Shown in pieces: positions 16,573 through 26,466 of a DNA stretch of 53,681 nt. The DNA comes from an uncultured Clostridium sp. GTDB taxonomy: Bacteria; Bacillota; Clostridia; Clostridiales; Clostridiaceae. The stretch is from NCBI RefSeq assembly GCF_947072515.1, contig NZ_CAMTIG010000024.1:1-53681 (forward strand). The letters are read 5' to 3'. The position numbers and the translations under genes are program-made. Each line of letters opens with the position of its first letter. Position 1 is the first letter of the stretch. Below the pieces are notes generated by a model. The model was not told the origin of the DNA, did no database searches, and was given only the letters and a program-made list of their open reading frames with translations.

Positions 16573-17868
16573 ATGGAAAAGAAATTAGCAAAAGAATTAA
16601 TGGAATTTATAGATAATGGAAAAACTGCTTTTCATGCAACTAAAGAAGTTCAAAACATGTTAGATAAAGAAGGATTTAAAGAACTTTTAGAAAGTGATGC
16701 ATGGACACTTGAAAAAGGTGGAAAGTATTATGTTAGAAAAAATGATTCAGCTATAATTTCATTTGTAGTGGGAAAAGGAGAGCTTGAAAAAGACGGATTT
16801 AGACTTATAGGAGCTCATACTGATTGCCCTGGATTTAAAATAAAACCAAATGCAGATATGAAAAGTGAAGGACAATACGTTAAATTAAATACTGAAGGAT
16901 ATGGTGGAGCTATACTTAGTACTTGGTTTGATAGACCTCTTAGCATAGCAGGTAGAGTTACATTAAAAGGAGAAAATCCTCTTAAGCCTACAGTTAAATT
17001 AGTAGATGTAAATAAGCCAGTTTTAATAATTCCAAATTTAGCTATTCATATGAATAGAACTGTAAATGAAGGATTTGCTATAAACAAGCAAAAAGATACA
17101 TTACCTTTATTAGGATTTGTAAATGAAAAGTTAGAAAAAGAAGGATATTTAATAAGCTTACTTTGTGAAGCTCTTGGAGTTCAAAAGGACCAAATATTAG
17201 ATTTTGATCTTTTCTTATATGAATATACTAAAGGATGCTTAGTTGGAATGGATGAAGAATTTATTTCAATTGGTGGACTAGATGATAAATGGATGGTATA
17301 TGCAGGAGTTAGAGCATTACTAGATAGTAATGAAATAGATAGTACAAAGGTTATGATTGCTGTAGATAATGAAGAAATAGGAAGTTTAACTGCTCAAGGA
17401 GCACATTCAAATCTTATAAGAAGATTATTAGAAAGAATAGTTATATCAACAGGAAAAGGAACAGAAGAGTTCTTTAGAGCTTTAGCAAATTCAGTTATGA
17501 TTTCAGCAGATTTAGCTCATGCAGTTCATCCAAATGTTCCAGAAAAACACGATCCAACAAACAGACCATTACTTGGAATGGGACCTGTATTAAAGAAAGC
17601 TGCTTCAGGAAGTTATTCAACTGATGCATATTCAGGAGCAATATTTAAAGCAATCTGTGAAAAAGCTAATGTTCCAATGCAAGAATTCGTAAATAGATCA
17701 GATGTAAGAGGTGGGACTACTATAGGACCAATGTCAGCAGCGGATCTTTGTATTCCAGTTGTAGATATGGGAGCACCACTTATAGGAATGCACTCAGTTA
17801 GAGAATTAGCTTCAGTTAAAGATAACTATTATACAATTAAAGCTTTCACTGAATTCTATAATTTATAA
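16573..17868 (+). CDS. M18 family aminopeptidase
   Basis: A 431-aa cytosolic zinc aminopeptidase related to aspartyl aminopeptidase, releasing N-terminal (often acidic) residues from peptides. The metal ligands appear in order: GAHTDCPG (His82), GGLDDKW (Asp), DNEEIGS (catalytic Glu and metal Glu), and a final His in DLAHAVHPN or the late GMHSVRE. The length is normal. The frame is open from a GTG at 16564, but the AGGAG at 16560-16564 places the start at the ATG at 16573 (8 bases) or at 16570. It is a single-gene unit ended by the terminator at 17879-17907. Confidence 0.92.
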   Translation: MEKKLAKELMEFIDNGKTAFHATKEVQNMLDKEGFKELLESDAWTLEKGGKYYVRKNDSAIISFVVGKGELEKDGFRLIGAHTDCPGFKIKPNADMKSEGQYVKLNTEGYGGAILSTWFDRPLSIAGRVTLKGENPLKPTVKLVDVNKPVLIIPNLAIHMNRTVNEGFAINKQKDTLPLLGFVNEKLEKEGYLISLLCEALGVQKDQILDFDLFLYEYTKGCLVGMDEEFISIGGLDDKWMVYAGVRALLDSNEIDSTKVMIAVDNEEIGSLTAQGAHSNLIRRLLERIVISTGKGTEEFFRALANSVMISADLAHAVHPNVPEKHDPTNRPLLGMGPVLKKAASGSYSTDAYSGAIFKAICEKANVPMQEFVNRSDVRGGTTIGPMSAADLCIPVVDMGAPLIGMHSVRELASVKDNYYTIKAFTEFYNL

Positions 17869-17878
17869 TAAAAATAAA

Positions 17879-17907
17879 GAACTCCCTTAGAGGGGGTTCT
17901 TTTTTTG
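17879..17907 (+). terminator. terminator of the aminopeptidase gene
   Basis: AGAACTCCC/GGGGGTTCT stem with a short loop, followed by seven Ts. Confidence 0.85.
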
Positions 17908-17918
17908 TGCATAAAAGA

Positions 17919-17994
17919 AATCACTTGCACCAAAATGATACAAGTGATTGCTTTTGTTAAAATATTTCTAAAGGAGAGATTTCTTAAAAATCTC
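17919..17994. other. two further hairpins in tandem after the aminopeptidase terminator
   Basis: AATCACTTG/CAAGTGATT (17919-17927 with 17941-17949), then GAGATTT/AAATCTC (17976-17982 with 17988-17994). The first is followed by a short T-rich run (CTTTTGTT). They lie in the 257-base gap before the glucan synthase gene and may form a terminator cluster or a structured leader. No gene is seen here. Confidence 0.5.
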
Positions 17995-18125
17995 ACTATA
18001 AATTTAACATATTTTAGATAAAAATACAAGCTATAGGATATTAATGGATAAGCCTTGTAATAAATTTAAGTTTTCTTGGAAAGACTATTTTTAAGAATTT
18101 TAAATTGAAAAGAGAGGCTTTTTAT

Positions 18126-21100
18126 ATGGGTAAAAATGAATTTAAAAAACATAGACGAAACTTATTAAAAGATTTAAATATTGCATATAACTCCCTTAGA
18201 GAAGGATATAAAAGAATAAATATTTGTATAAAAAATGGTGGTGTAAAAACTACAGCTAGTGAGTGGATATTAGATAATACATATCTTTTAGAAAGAGAGT
18301 TTAATTTCGTAAAGAAAAATATGCCGGAAAAATACTTCTTTAAACTACCTACAGAGATAGATTGTGCAAAGGATTGTTTACCAAGGTCATATTTATTAGC
18401 AAAGGACTTTATGGAAAGTTCAAATAAATTAACGGAAGAAGAGTTATGTAAATTTATATTATCTAGAAATATTAAACTTTCTTATGGGGAAGTGGTTTCA
18501 TTTCCAATTATGCTTAGAATATTTCTACTAATAGATATTTGTGGAATTGTTCACCAAATTGAGGAATTTTATTTAAAAGGAAATTTAGATGACCTTTTTA
18601 TAAGTGAAGAGCTTGAAGAAGATATAGAAAAAAGAATAACAGAATTAAGAATAACAGATAATTTAGAATGGAAAATATTTTTTGATAATGTATCAGAAAT
18701 TGAGAGATATCTCTTAAAAGATCCAAGTGGAACATATCCTTATATGGAGGAAAAGTCAAAGGACTACTATAGACATAAAATAGAAAAAATAAGTAGAAAG
18801 TTTGATATTTTAGAGGAAAGGGTTGCAGAAAAAGCTTTTGAACTTGCAAGAGAAAAAAGGATTGAGGGAAATTGGGATGAAAGGACACATATAGGATATT
18901 ATATAGTTGATTCTGGCTATGAAGAACTTTTAAAAAGTTTAAATTTAAAGGGCCGTGATAAGAATAAGAGATCAGAAGGTGGATTTATTTTCACAAATAT
19001 AATTCTTACGTTGATATTAGCTTTAATTATAATAGGGATAGATTATCTATTTGAATGGGATTATGGAAGCTTTAGTGATTATGTAGTAGGCTTTTTTATA
19101 ATTCTTGTGCCTTGTAGTGAGATTATAGTTGGGCTTATAAATTATTTTATACCTAGACATATGGAGATGGCCCATATACCAAAAATAGATTTTAGAAGTG
19201 GAATAGGTGAAGAAAATAAGACTACAGTAGTTATTCCTACAATAATAGAAAATAAAGAAAAAATAAAAAGTTTAGTAGAAAAACTAGAGGTTTATCATTT
19301 AGGAAATAAAGATCCAAATGCATATTTTGTTATATTAGGAGACTTTGTAGATAGTAAAAATCCAGATTTAAAAAAGGAAGAAGAATTAAATATATATGGT
19401 AGAGAGGAAGTCCAAAAATTAAATGATACATACGGAGAAGATAGATTTTTCTTTTTAACAAGGGAAAGATTATTTAATAAAAGTGAAGGAATGTATATAG
19501 GCTGGGAAAGAAAAAGAGGAAAGCTTATGGAGTTTATGGAGCTTTTAAGAGGAGATACTTCTGGAAGCTTTAAGTTTTTTTCAAATGATATAGAAGTATT
19601 AAAAACATCAAAATATTTAATTACACTAGATACAGATACATTTATGAAAAGAAATACTTTAAGAAGATTAGTTGGAGCTATGGCACATCCATTAAATAAT
19701 CCAAAAATTTCAGTAGATAAAATAATTAGAGGATATGGAATGATGCAACCAAAGGTTTCAATATCTCTAGAAAGTAAAAATAAAACTAGATTTTCAAAGA
19801 TATTTGGAGGAGATAGTGGTGTTGATGGATATTCAACAGCTTATTCAGATACATATCAAGATTTTTTTAAGAAAGGGTCTTTTACAGGAAAGGGAATTAT
19901 TCATATTGATGCCTTTTTAAAAACTATAAGTGGGAAAATAAAAGAAAATAGAATATTAAGTCATGATCTTTTAGAAGGAGAACTTGCTAGATGTGGATTA
20001 GTTACAGACTGTGAGCTTATTGAAGAGTATCCTAGTACATATATGGGTAGCATAAGTAGATTACATAGATGGGTTAGAGGAGATTTTCAAATTATAAACT
20101 GGCTTTTTTCAAAGGAATTAAAGGGGATTTCAAAGTGGAAAATCTTTGATAACTTAAGAAGGAGTCTTTTAGCACCATGGCTTTTAATTGGACTTTGGCT
20201 TGCATTTTTACTTCTTCCAAATGGTAGAGGAATAGTAACAGTTTTATTTTTAACTTGCATTACTCCTTTAATATTCAGAGTAACAGATTTTGTTGTAACA
20301 CCTAAAAATAAACTAAATGGAAGTGGAAAAACACTAATTACAGTTATGCTTATAATAAGTTTTATACCTTATCAAGCAGTAATAATGTTAGATGCAATAA
20401 TAAGAAGTCTTTATAGATTAGGGATAAGCAAAAAGAATTTGTTAAAGTGGAGAGCGTCTGATATTGAAGATAAAGGAAGGATGGAAAACTTTGGATATTA
20501 TATAAAAAGAATGTGGTTTTCAATTATTGCAGGACTTATAACAGTACTTTTAAGCTTTTATGCAAATGAAATAGTTTCTGTTTTGGGAGTAGTAGTTGGA
20601 GTCTTATGGGTATTTTCACCTTATGTAGCTTGGAGTATAAGTAAAAGTGAAGAAAAAGAAGAATTTCTAACTTCTGAGGAAAGAATATATTTATTAAAAA
20701 TAAGCAAGGACATGTGGGGATATTATAGTGATTTAGTAAATCTAAAAAATAATTATTTACCACCAGATAATTATCAAGAAGATCCTTTAGTTGGAGAAGC
20801 ATTAAGAACGTCTCCAACTAATATTGGACTTTCTTTGATTTGTAATATAGTTGCATATGATTTAGGATTTATAAATTTAGAAAATGCTATCTATAGAATT
20901 CAAATGACATTAAAGTCTATGGAAGATTTAGAAATATGGAACGGCCATTTTTTAAATTGGTATGATATAAGGAGTAAAATGCCACTTCACCCTAAATATG
21001 TTTCAACCGTTGATAGTGGAAACCTTCTTTCATATTTAATGATAGTAAAAAAGTTTATGCAGAAAAACTACAGAGAAGACGAACTTTTAAATAAATATAT

Positions 21101-24100
21101 AGATGAAATGAATTTTAAACCACTATATAATGAGCGAAAAGAATTATTTTATATTGGATATAACATGGAAGAAGATAGTTTAGGAAAAAGTTATTATGAC
21201 CTTTTAGCTTCAGAGGCAAGAATAGTTTCATTTTTAGCAATAGCTAGAGGCGAGGTTGAAGAAAGTCATTGGTTTAAGCTAAAAAGAAGTTATAGAAATG
21301 TAGGAATACATAAAACACTTCTTTCTTGGAGTGGAACAATGTTTGAATATTTAATGCCTTCCTTAATAATGAGAGCATTTAATGGAAGTGTTCTATGGGA
21401 AACATATAAAGGAGCGGTAAGGGCACAGATAAGATATGGAAGAAAGAAAAAAGTTCCTTTTGGTATATCAGAATCAGCTTTTTATAGATTTGATAATGAA
21501 AAAAACTATCAATATAAAGCTTTTGGAGTACCAAAATTAGAAATGAGAAGAGATAGTGAAGAGGAATTAGTTATATCTCCATACTCTACAATGATGGCAC
21601 TTCAATATTGTAAAGAAGAAGGAATAAGAAACTTAAAAGCACTAGAGGATATTGGAGCATATGGAAAGTATGGATTTATAGAAGCTGTAGACTATACGCC
21701 AAATAGAATAACAAAGTTGTTAAAAGAAGAAGTAATAAATGAGTATGAAGCAAAAGAAAGAAAGGGATTATTAATTAAAACCTATATGGTTCATCATATA
21801 GGGATATCTCTTTTAGCATTAGATAATATTTTGAAAGACGATATTATGATAGAAAGGTTTCATAGCATTCCAGAAGTAAAGACAACTGAAATAATATTAA
21901 AAGAAAAAATGGAAAACTTAGTTTTAGCTGAAAAAGAAGGCTTTATAAATGAAGAATTTAAAATGAAAAGAGTAATATTTAATACTAGAGTTTTAAATGA
22001 TAAAAAAGTATTGGATAAGGGAAGTAATATTTTATCAAATGGAAAATACTCTGTAATGATAAATAGCCTTGGTGGAGGATACTCTAAATGTGAGAAGAAT
22101 ATGATTTATAGATGGGGTGGAGACTTTTTATCGGAAGAAGGTGGAGTTTTATTCTACATAAAAGATAAAAAAGGGAATAAGATTCAAAGCCCAACATATT
22201 ATCCATTTAACTCGCTAGGAGAAAGATATAAAGTTAAGTTTTCAGAAGATAGAAGTGAAATTCAAAAAATAGAAAATGGAATAGAAACAAAGCTGAAAAT
22301 TTTAGTTTCACCAGAAGAAGACTTAGAAATAAGAAGCTTAAAAATAAAAAATTTAAAAGAAAGAGATGTAGAGCTAGAAATAACATCTTATTTAGAACCT
22401 ATAATAACAACATTAGAAGCAGACTTAGCTCATAAAGCCTTTTCAGATCTTTTTATAGAAACAGAATTTATAAACGGAGAAAATATTCTTATTGCTAAAA
22501 GGAGAACTAGAAAAAAAGAAGATAAAGAAAATTATATTTTTGTAAGTTTAGTTGAGGGAAATAATGAAGATGATAGAAAATTGAAATTTACAACAAATAG
22601 AGAAAACTTTATTAAAAGAAATGGAACATTTCAAAACCCTATAGGAGTTGAAGAAGATTTAAAAAATAAAAGTTTTCAACCCTTAGATCCATGTATAGCT
22701 ATAAGAAAAGAAATAACTTTAGAAAAGGGAAAAGAAAAGGTATTGAATTTAATTATAGGCTTTACAGATGATAAGAGAGAAATAATAAGAATGGTAAGAG
22801 AAAATAAATATTTAAAAGATATCGTTAAAATAGAGAGAAAATATAATAAAATGGCTAGCCTTCTTTTAAATAGATTATCTCTGCCATCAGAAAAAAGTAA
22901 TGAATATCAAAAGGTTTTAAGAGAGATTCTTTACATAGGTGAAGGAAGAAAATTTAGAGATAATTATATAAAAAATATTAAGGGGTCACAAGAAGATTTA
23001 TGGAGATATGGGATTTCAGGAGATAAAAAAATAATTCTTTTAAAATCAAAGGAAGATAAAAAGTTATTAAAGGATGTTATAAGATTCCATTACTATATGG
23101 AACTTAAAGGCATAGAGCTAGATTTAATCATATATAACGAAGAAGAGATAGATTATAACGTAAGAAATAGAAAAGATATAGATAAGCTTTTAAATAACTT
23201 TAGAGGTGGAGATAGAACAGGAGTATTTATATTAAATAAAGGTGATATTGATGAAGAATATCTCCATTTCCTTACAGGTATTGCAACTATTTATATAAAT
23301 GAAGATGGAGACAGTTTTGAAAAAAAATTAGAATACTATGAAAAGATGCATAAGCTAGATAGTGATATAGAAGAAGACTGTAAAATACTACTTCATTTAA
23401 ATGATAGGAAAGAAGAGGAACTAGAAAAAGATCCAATATACATAGAAAAAGAAGAGGGGAATAATTTAGATTTCTTTAATGGATATGGTGGATTTAATAA
23501 GGAAGATGGAAGTTATAATATAATACTAAAAAATAAAGAATCTACACCTAGACCTTGGATAAATGTTTTAAGTAATAAAAACTTTGGAACTCATATATCA
23601 GAGTCAGGTTCAAGTTATACATGGTGCGGGAACAGTAGAGAAAATAAAATAACACCATGGAGTAATGATTATATAAAAGACCCTATGTATGAAGGAATAT
23701 GGTTTAGAGATAATACAGATTTAGAATTATTTTCTATCTATAAAAATCTCTTTGATGATGGAGGGGTTTATAAGATAAATCATAACTTTGGATATTCTAC
23801 ATTCTGGCATAGAAGTAGAGGAATAGAAGGTAATATAACAGTTTTTGTTCCTTTAGAAGAAGACTTGAAGATTCAAATAGTTAAATTGAAAAATCTAAGT
23901 GGAGAAAGCAAAAGTATCTCAATGTTTAGTTATAATGAACTAGCTTTAGGAGAAAATAAACGAAAAGATAATGAAAAAATATATACGGAGATAGGAGAAG
24001 AGTTTGCTTTTGCTAAAAAGACATACTCAAAAAGCTTTAAAGAAAAAATAGCTTATGGAACAATTCTTGGAGAAGGGGTAAATCATTATACTTGTGATAT

Positions 24101-25814
24101 AGATGAAGGAAGAGGAATGTTGAATAAGGCTATAGAAGAAAATATAACTCCAAAAAGTGGAGGAGGATATAAACCTTGCTTATGTACTCAAAAGGACATA
24201 ATACTGGCCGTAGACGAAGAGATAACCCTTATAAGTATTTTAGGTCAAGAAGAAAGCTTAGAGGCTATAGAAGGGAAGATAAACAAATATAAGGATATAA
24301 ATAATGCGTTTGAAGAATTAAACCGTATAAAACTAGAGATGGATAGCTTTTTAGGTAATATAAAAATAAATACAGGAGATAAATCATTTGATTATATGAT
24401 GAATGGATGGCTTTTATATCAAAACTATAATTGTAGATATTTAAGTAGAACAGCATTTTATCAATCAGGAGGAGCCTATGGATTTAGAGATCAAATGCAG
24501 GATTCATTATCTCTTGGAATAATTAAACCTGAAATATTAAAAACACAAATATTAAAAAATGCTAGTAGGCAGTATATTGAAGGTGATGTACAGCATTGGT
24601 GGCATCCTATCGTAAATAGTGGAATAAGAACAAGATTTTCAGATGATTTATTATGGCTTCCTTATGGAGTTATTGAATATATAAATTTAACAGGAGATTA
24701 TAGTATTTTAGATGAAGAGGTTCCTTATTTAGATGATGCACCATTAAATAAAGGTGAGGATGAGAGATATACGATAGTAAATAATATTACTGAAAAGGAT
24801 AGTATCTATAATCACTGTATTAGAGCTATAAATAAGGCTTTAAAATATGGAAGTCATGGAATTCCTCTAATGGGAAGTGGTGACTGGAATGATGGAATGA
24901 GTACTGTAGGGAATAAAGGAAAAGGGGAAAGTGTATGGCTTGGATGGTTCTTAGCTAAAATTCTTAAGGATTTTGAAGAACTATGTATAAAGAAAGGTGA
25001 AGATTCTAGAGCAAAAGAATTTGAAAAAGAAAGAAACTTTATTATAGAAAATATAGAAATAAATGCTTGGGACGGTGCTTGGTATAAGAGAGCCTTCTTT
25101 GATGATGGAACTCCTCTTGGTTCAAGTGAAAATGATGAATGCTTTATAGATTCACTTCCACAAAGTTTTTCAGTAATAACAGGACTTGGATGTAAGGAGA
25201 GAAGAAAGAAAGCTATGGAATCAGTAGAAAAATATCTTGTAGATCGAGATATCTCTGTAATTAAGCTTCTACACCCACCTTTTGAAAGTTCAAAGTTAGA
25301 GCCAGGATATATAAAAGGATATGTTGCAGGAGTTAGAGAAAATGGTGGGCAATACACTCATGCAGCAGCTTGGGTCATATTAGCATATAGTATGCTTGAA
25401 GAAAATGAAAAAGCATATGGTTTTTATAATATGATAAATCCTATAAGTCATTCTAATACAAAAGAAAAGGCTGATACATATAAAGTTGAGCCTTATGTAA
25501 TAAGTGCAGATATATATATTAGACCACCTTATGAAGGAAGAGGAGGATGGAGCTATTATACAGGAGCTGCAGGATGGTTTTATAAAATAGGTCTTCAGAA
25601 TCTAATTGGATTAAATAAGGTAAAAGGGAAAGGATATACTATAACTCCACACATGCCAAGTTATATAGATTCATTTTCTATAGAAATAAAAGATGAAAAA
25701 TATAAAATAAAGGTTTCTAGAGGTGAAAAAAAGATACTAATAAATGGTAAAAAAATTGAGAATGAAGTTATTCCAACAGGTTTAGGGGAAAGTTATATAG
25801 AAGTTTGCTATTAG
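18126..25814 (+). CDS. cyclic beta-1,2-glucan synthase (NdvB/Cgs-like; GT84-GH94)
   Basis: A giant 2562-aa membrane enzyme making cyclic beta-1,2-glucan from UDP-glucose. The N-terminal 280 residues are helical. Two membrane segments follow (about 290-345), then the GT84 transferase with VVIPTIIEN (about 367), the metal-binding DTD in ITLDTDTF (about 501), SHDLLEGE and HRWVRGDFQ (about 650). More membrane segments reach about 830. The region 870-1280 (RTSPTNIGLSL, NWYDI, STVDSGNLLSYLM) is glucoamylase-like and corresponds to the cyclisation region (GH189 in recent work, from memory). The C-terminal half has GH94 sugar-binding and catalytic parts, with GSGDWNDGM at about 2250 giving the expected catalytic Asp. 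ATG 18126 follows AGAGAGG by 8 bases. It is a single-gene unit. Product size and cyclisation are inferred. Confidence 0.9.
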   Translation: MGKNEFKKHRRNLLKDLNIAYNSLREGYKRINICIKNGGVKTTASEWILDNTYLLEREFNFVKKNMPEKYFFKLPTEIDCAKDCLPRSYLLAKDFMESSNKLTEEELCKFILSRNIKLSYGEVVSFPIMLRIFLLIDICGIVHQIEEFYLKGNLDDLFISEELEEDIEKRITELRITDNLEWKIFFDNVSEIERYLLKDPSGTYPYMEEKSKDYYRHKIEKISRKFDILEERVAEKAFELAREKRIEGNWDERTHIGYYIVDSGYEELLKSLNLKGRDKNKRSEGGFIFTNIILTLILALIIIGIDYLFEWDYGSFSDYVVGFFIILVPCSEIIVGLINYFIPRHMEMAHIPKIDFRSGIGEENKTTVVIPTIIENKEKIKSLVEKLEVYHLGNKDPNAYFVILGDFVDSKNPDLKKEEELNIYGREEVQKLNDTYGEDRFFFLTRERLFNKSEGMYIGWERKRGKLMEFMELLRGDTSGSFKFFSNDIEVLKTSKYLITLDTDTFMKRNTLRRLVGAMAHPLNNPKISVDKIIRGYGMMQPKVSISLESKNKTRFSKIFGGDSGVDGYSTAYSDTYQDFFKKGSFTGKGIIHIDAFLKTISGKIKENRILSHDLLEGELARCGLVTDCELIEEYPSTYMGSISRLHRWVRGDFQIINWLFSKELKGISKWKIFDNLRRSLLAPWLLIGLWLAFLLLPNGRGIVTVLFLTCITPLIFRVTDFVVTPKNKLNGSGKTLITVMLIISFIPYQAVIMLDAIIRSLYRLGISKKNLLKWRASDIEDKGRMENFGYYIKRMWFSIIAGLITVLLSFYANEIVSVLGVVVGVLWVFSPYVAWSISKSEEKEEFLTSEERIYLLKISKDMWGYYSDLVNLKNNYLPPDNYQEDPLVGEALRTSPTNIGLSLICNIVAYDLGFINLENAIYRIQMTLKSMEDLEIWNGHFLNWYDIRSKMPLHPKYVSTVDSGNLLSYLMIVKKFMQKNYREDELLNKYIDEMNFKPLYNERKELFYIGYNMEEDSLGKSYYDLLASEARIVSFLAIARGEVEESHWFKLKRSYRNVGIHKTLLSWSGTMFEYLMPSLIMRAFNGSVLWETYKGAVRAQIRYGRKKKVPFGISESAFYRFDNEKNYQYKAFGVPKLEMRRDSEEELVISPYSTMMALQYCKEEGIRNLKALEDIGAYGKYGFIEAVDYTPNRITKLLKEEVINEYEAKERKGLLIKTYMVHHIGISLLALDNILKDDIMIERFHSIPEVKTTEIILKEKMENLVLAEKEGFINEEFKMKRVIFNTRVLNDKKVLDKGSNILSNGKYSVMINSLGGGYSKCEKNMIYRWGGDFLSEEGGVLFYIKDKKGNKIQSPTYYPFNSLGERYKVKFSEDRSEIQKIENGIETKLKILVSPEEDLEIRSLKIKNLKERDVELEITSYLEPIITTLEADLAHKAFSDLFIETEFINGENILIAKRRTRKKEDKENYIFVSLVEGNNEDDRKLKFTTNRENFIKRNGTFQNPIGVEEDLKNKSFQPLDPCIAIRKEITLEKGKEKVLNLIIGFTDDKREIIRMVRENKYLKDIVKIERKYNKMASLLLNRLSLPSEKSNEYQKVLREILYIGEGRKFRDNYIKNIKGSQEDLWRYGISGDKKIILLKSKEDKKLLKDVIRFHYYMELKGIELDLIIYNEEEIDYNVRNRKDIDKLLNNFRGGDRTGVFILNKGDIDEEYLHFLTGIATIYINEDGDSFEKKLEYYEKMHKLDSDIEEDCKILLHLNDRKEEELEKDPIYIEKEEGNNLDFFNGYGGFNKEDGSYNIILKNKESTPRPWINVLSNKNFGTHISESGSSYTWCGNSRENKITPWSNDYIKDPMYEGIWFRDNTDLELFSIYKNLFDDGGVYKINHNFGYSTFWHRSRGIEGNITVFVPLEEDLKIQIVKLKNLSGESKSISMFSYNELALGENKRKDNEKIYTEIGEEFAFAKKTYSKSFKEKIAYGTILGEGVNHYTCDIDEGRGMLNKAIEENITPKSGGGYKPCLCTQKDIILAVDEEITLISILGQEESLEAIEGKINKYKDINNAFEELNRIKLEMDSFLGNIKINTGDKSFDYMMNGWLLYQNYNCRYLSRTAFYQSGGAYGFRDQMQDSLSLGIIKPEILKTQILKNASRQYIEGDVQHWWHPIVNSGIRTRFSDDLLWLPYGVIEYINLTGDYSILDEEVPYLDDAPLNKGEDERYTIVNNITEKDSIYNHCIRAINKALKYGSHGIPLMGSGDWNDGMSTVGNKGKGESVWLGWFLAKILKDFEELCIKKGEDSRAKEFEKERNFIIENIEINAWDGAWYKRAFFDDGTPLGSSENDECFIDSLPQSFSVITGLGCKERRKKAMESVEKYLVDRDISVIKLLHPPFESSKLEPGYIKGYVAGVRENGGQYTHAAAWVILAYSMLEENEKAYGFYNMINPISHSNTKEKADTYKVEPYVISADIYIRPPYEGRGGWSYYTGAAGWFYKIGLQNLIGLNKVKGKGYTITPHMPSYIDSFSIEIKDEKYKIKVSRGEKKILINGKKIENEVIPTGLGESYIEVCY

Positions 25815-25993
25815 AAACCGCATATAAATGCAAAAATGGTGAATTTTTATAAATTAAATTGTAAAAATGAGAAATTTTTTGAAATTTTATAAATAAATCA
25901 TAAGTTTAACTTTGAATTAAGTGATATATTAAAGAAAAAACATTAGATAAACAAACAAAATGATAGTACATATATTTAGAAATGTTATAAATA

Positions 25994-26023
25994 TTGGACA
26001 GAAAAATGAGAAAGTGTTAAAAT
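25994..26023 (+). promoter_or_regulatory. promoter of a candidate small RNA
   Basis: -35 TTGGAC (25994-25999), 18-base spacer, extended -10 TGtTAAAAT (26015-26023). No open reading frame follows; a terminator lies about 90 bases downstream. Confidence 0.5.
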
Positions 26024-26029
26024 CTCTAC

Positions 26030-26117
26030 GTAAAGGTTCAACCAAATTAACCAAATAGTGTGTATTAATATTAAGAATTGAGCAATTTCTGTTTACTTAT
26101 AGAAATTGTTCTTTTTT
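26030..26117 (+). ncRNA. candidate small RNA (about 85-90 nt)
   Basis: A stand-alone promoter (25994-26023) and an intrinsic terminator (26079-26117) enclose about 50 bases with no start codon plus ribosome site. The body contains GGTT...AACC pairing potential (26035-26053). No known riboswitch or RNA family was recognised. The terminator could instead belong to the glucan synthase transcript, whose stop lies about 265 bases upstream. Confidence 0.35.
26079..26117 (+). terminator. intrinsic terminator in the dltD upstream region
   Basis: GAGCAATTTCT (26080-26090) pairs with AGAAATTGTTC (26101-26111), 11 bp with one wobble, followed by TTTTTT. Confidence 0.82.
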
Positions 26118-26333
26118 CGTATATAAAAAAATAAAAAAGTAAGAGAATTTAATGAAATAAATAAATTAGAAAATAAACTATAATATAAGAAAGCAAATTA
26201 AAAAGCAGCGTAAAGCGTTGATAATATCAACTGTTCACAAAAAATTGAAAAAAAGAAAAGTAAATAAACTATTTAATATATGAACATGAAAATAGACGTT
26301 AAATGCACTATTTTGAGGGGGTTTTCTTAGGAA

Positions 26334-26381
26334 ATGAGTAAAATAGAGGTATATGTTAATGAAGTATTAAAAAAAAACTAA
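26334..26381 (+). other. 15-codon open frame upstream of dltD
   Basis: Reads MSKIEVYVNEVLKKN then stop. GAGGGGG (26315-26321) is 12 bases upstream and AGGA is immediately before the ATG, so initiation is uncertain. It could be a leader peptide, a gene remnant or chance. Confidence 0.2.
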
Positions 26382-26466
26382 AGAATAGAGACTAGACTTA
26401 GTTGATAAAAATGGGTAAAAATAATATTCTAGATTAGAATTTTGATTTATTTAGAAGGGAAAAACA

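Larger units (their letters stand above)
25815..26466. other. long intergenic region between the glucan synthase gene and dltD
   Basis: About 650 AT-rich bases with no sizeable gene. Contents in order: a candidate small RNA unit (promoter 25994-26023, terminator 26079-26117); CAGCG/CGTTG (26206-26220) overlapping GTTGATAATATCAAC (26217-26231), a perfect palindrome; AAAATAG/CTATTTT (26289-26314) with a 12-base loop; a 15-codon open frame (26334-26381); and ATTCTAGATTAGAAT (26426-26440), a perfect 6-bp inverted repeat just ahead of dltD. No convincing -35/-10 pair for dltD was found. The concentration of symmetric sites suggests that dlt expression is regulated here. Confidence 0.5.

Noticed and set aside
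18105..18125. TTG start seven codons before the glucan synthase ATG
   Set aside because: AGAGAGG lies after that TTG and is well spaced only for the ATG at 18126.
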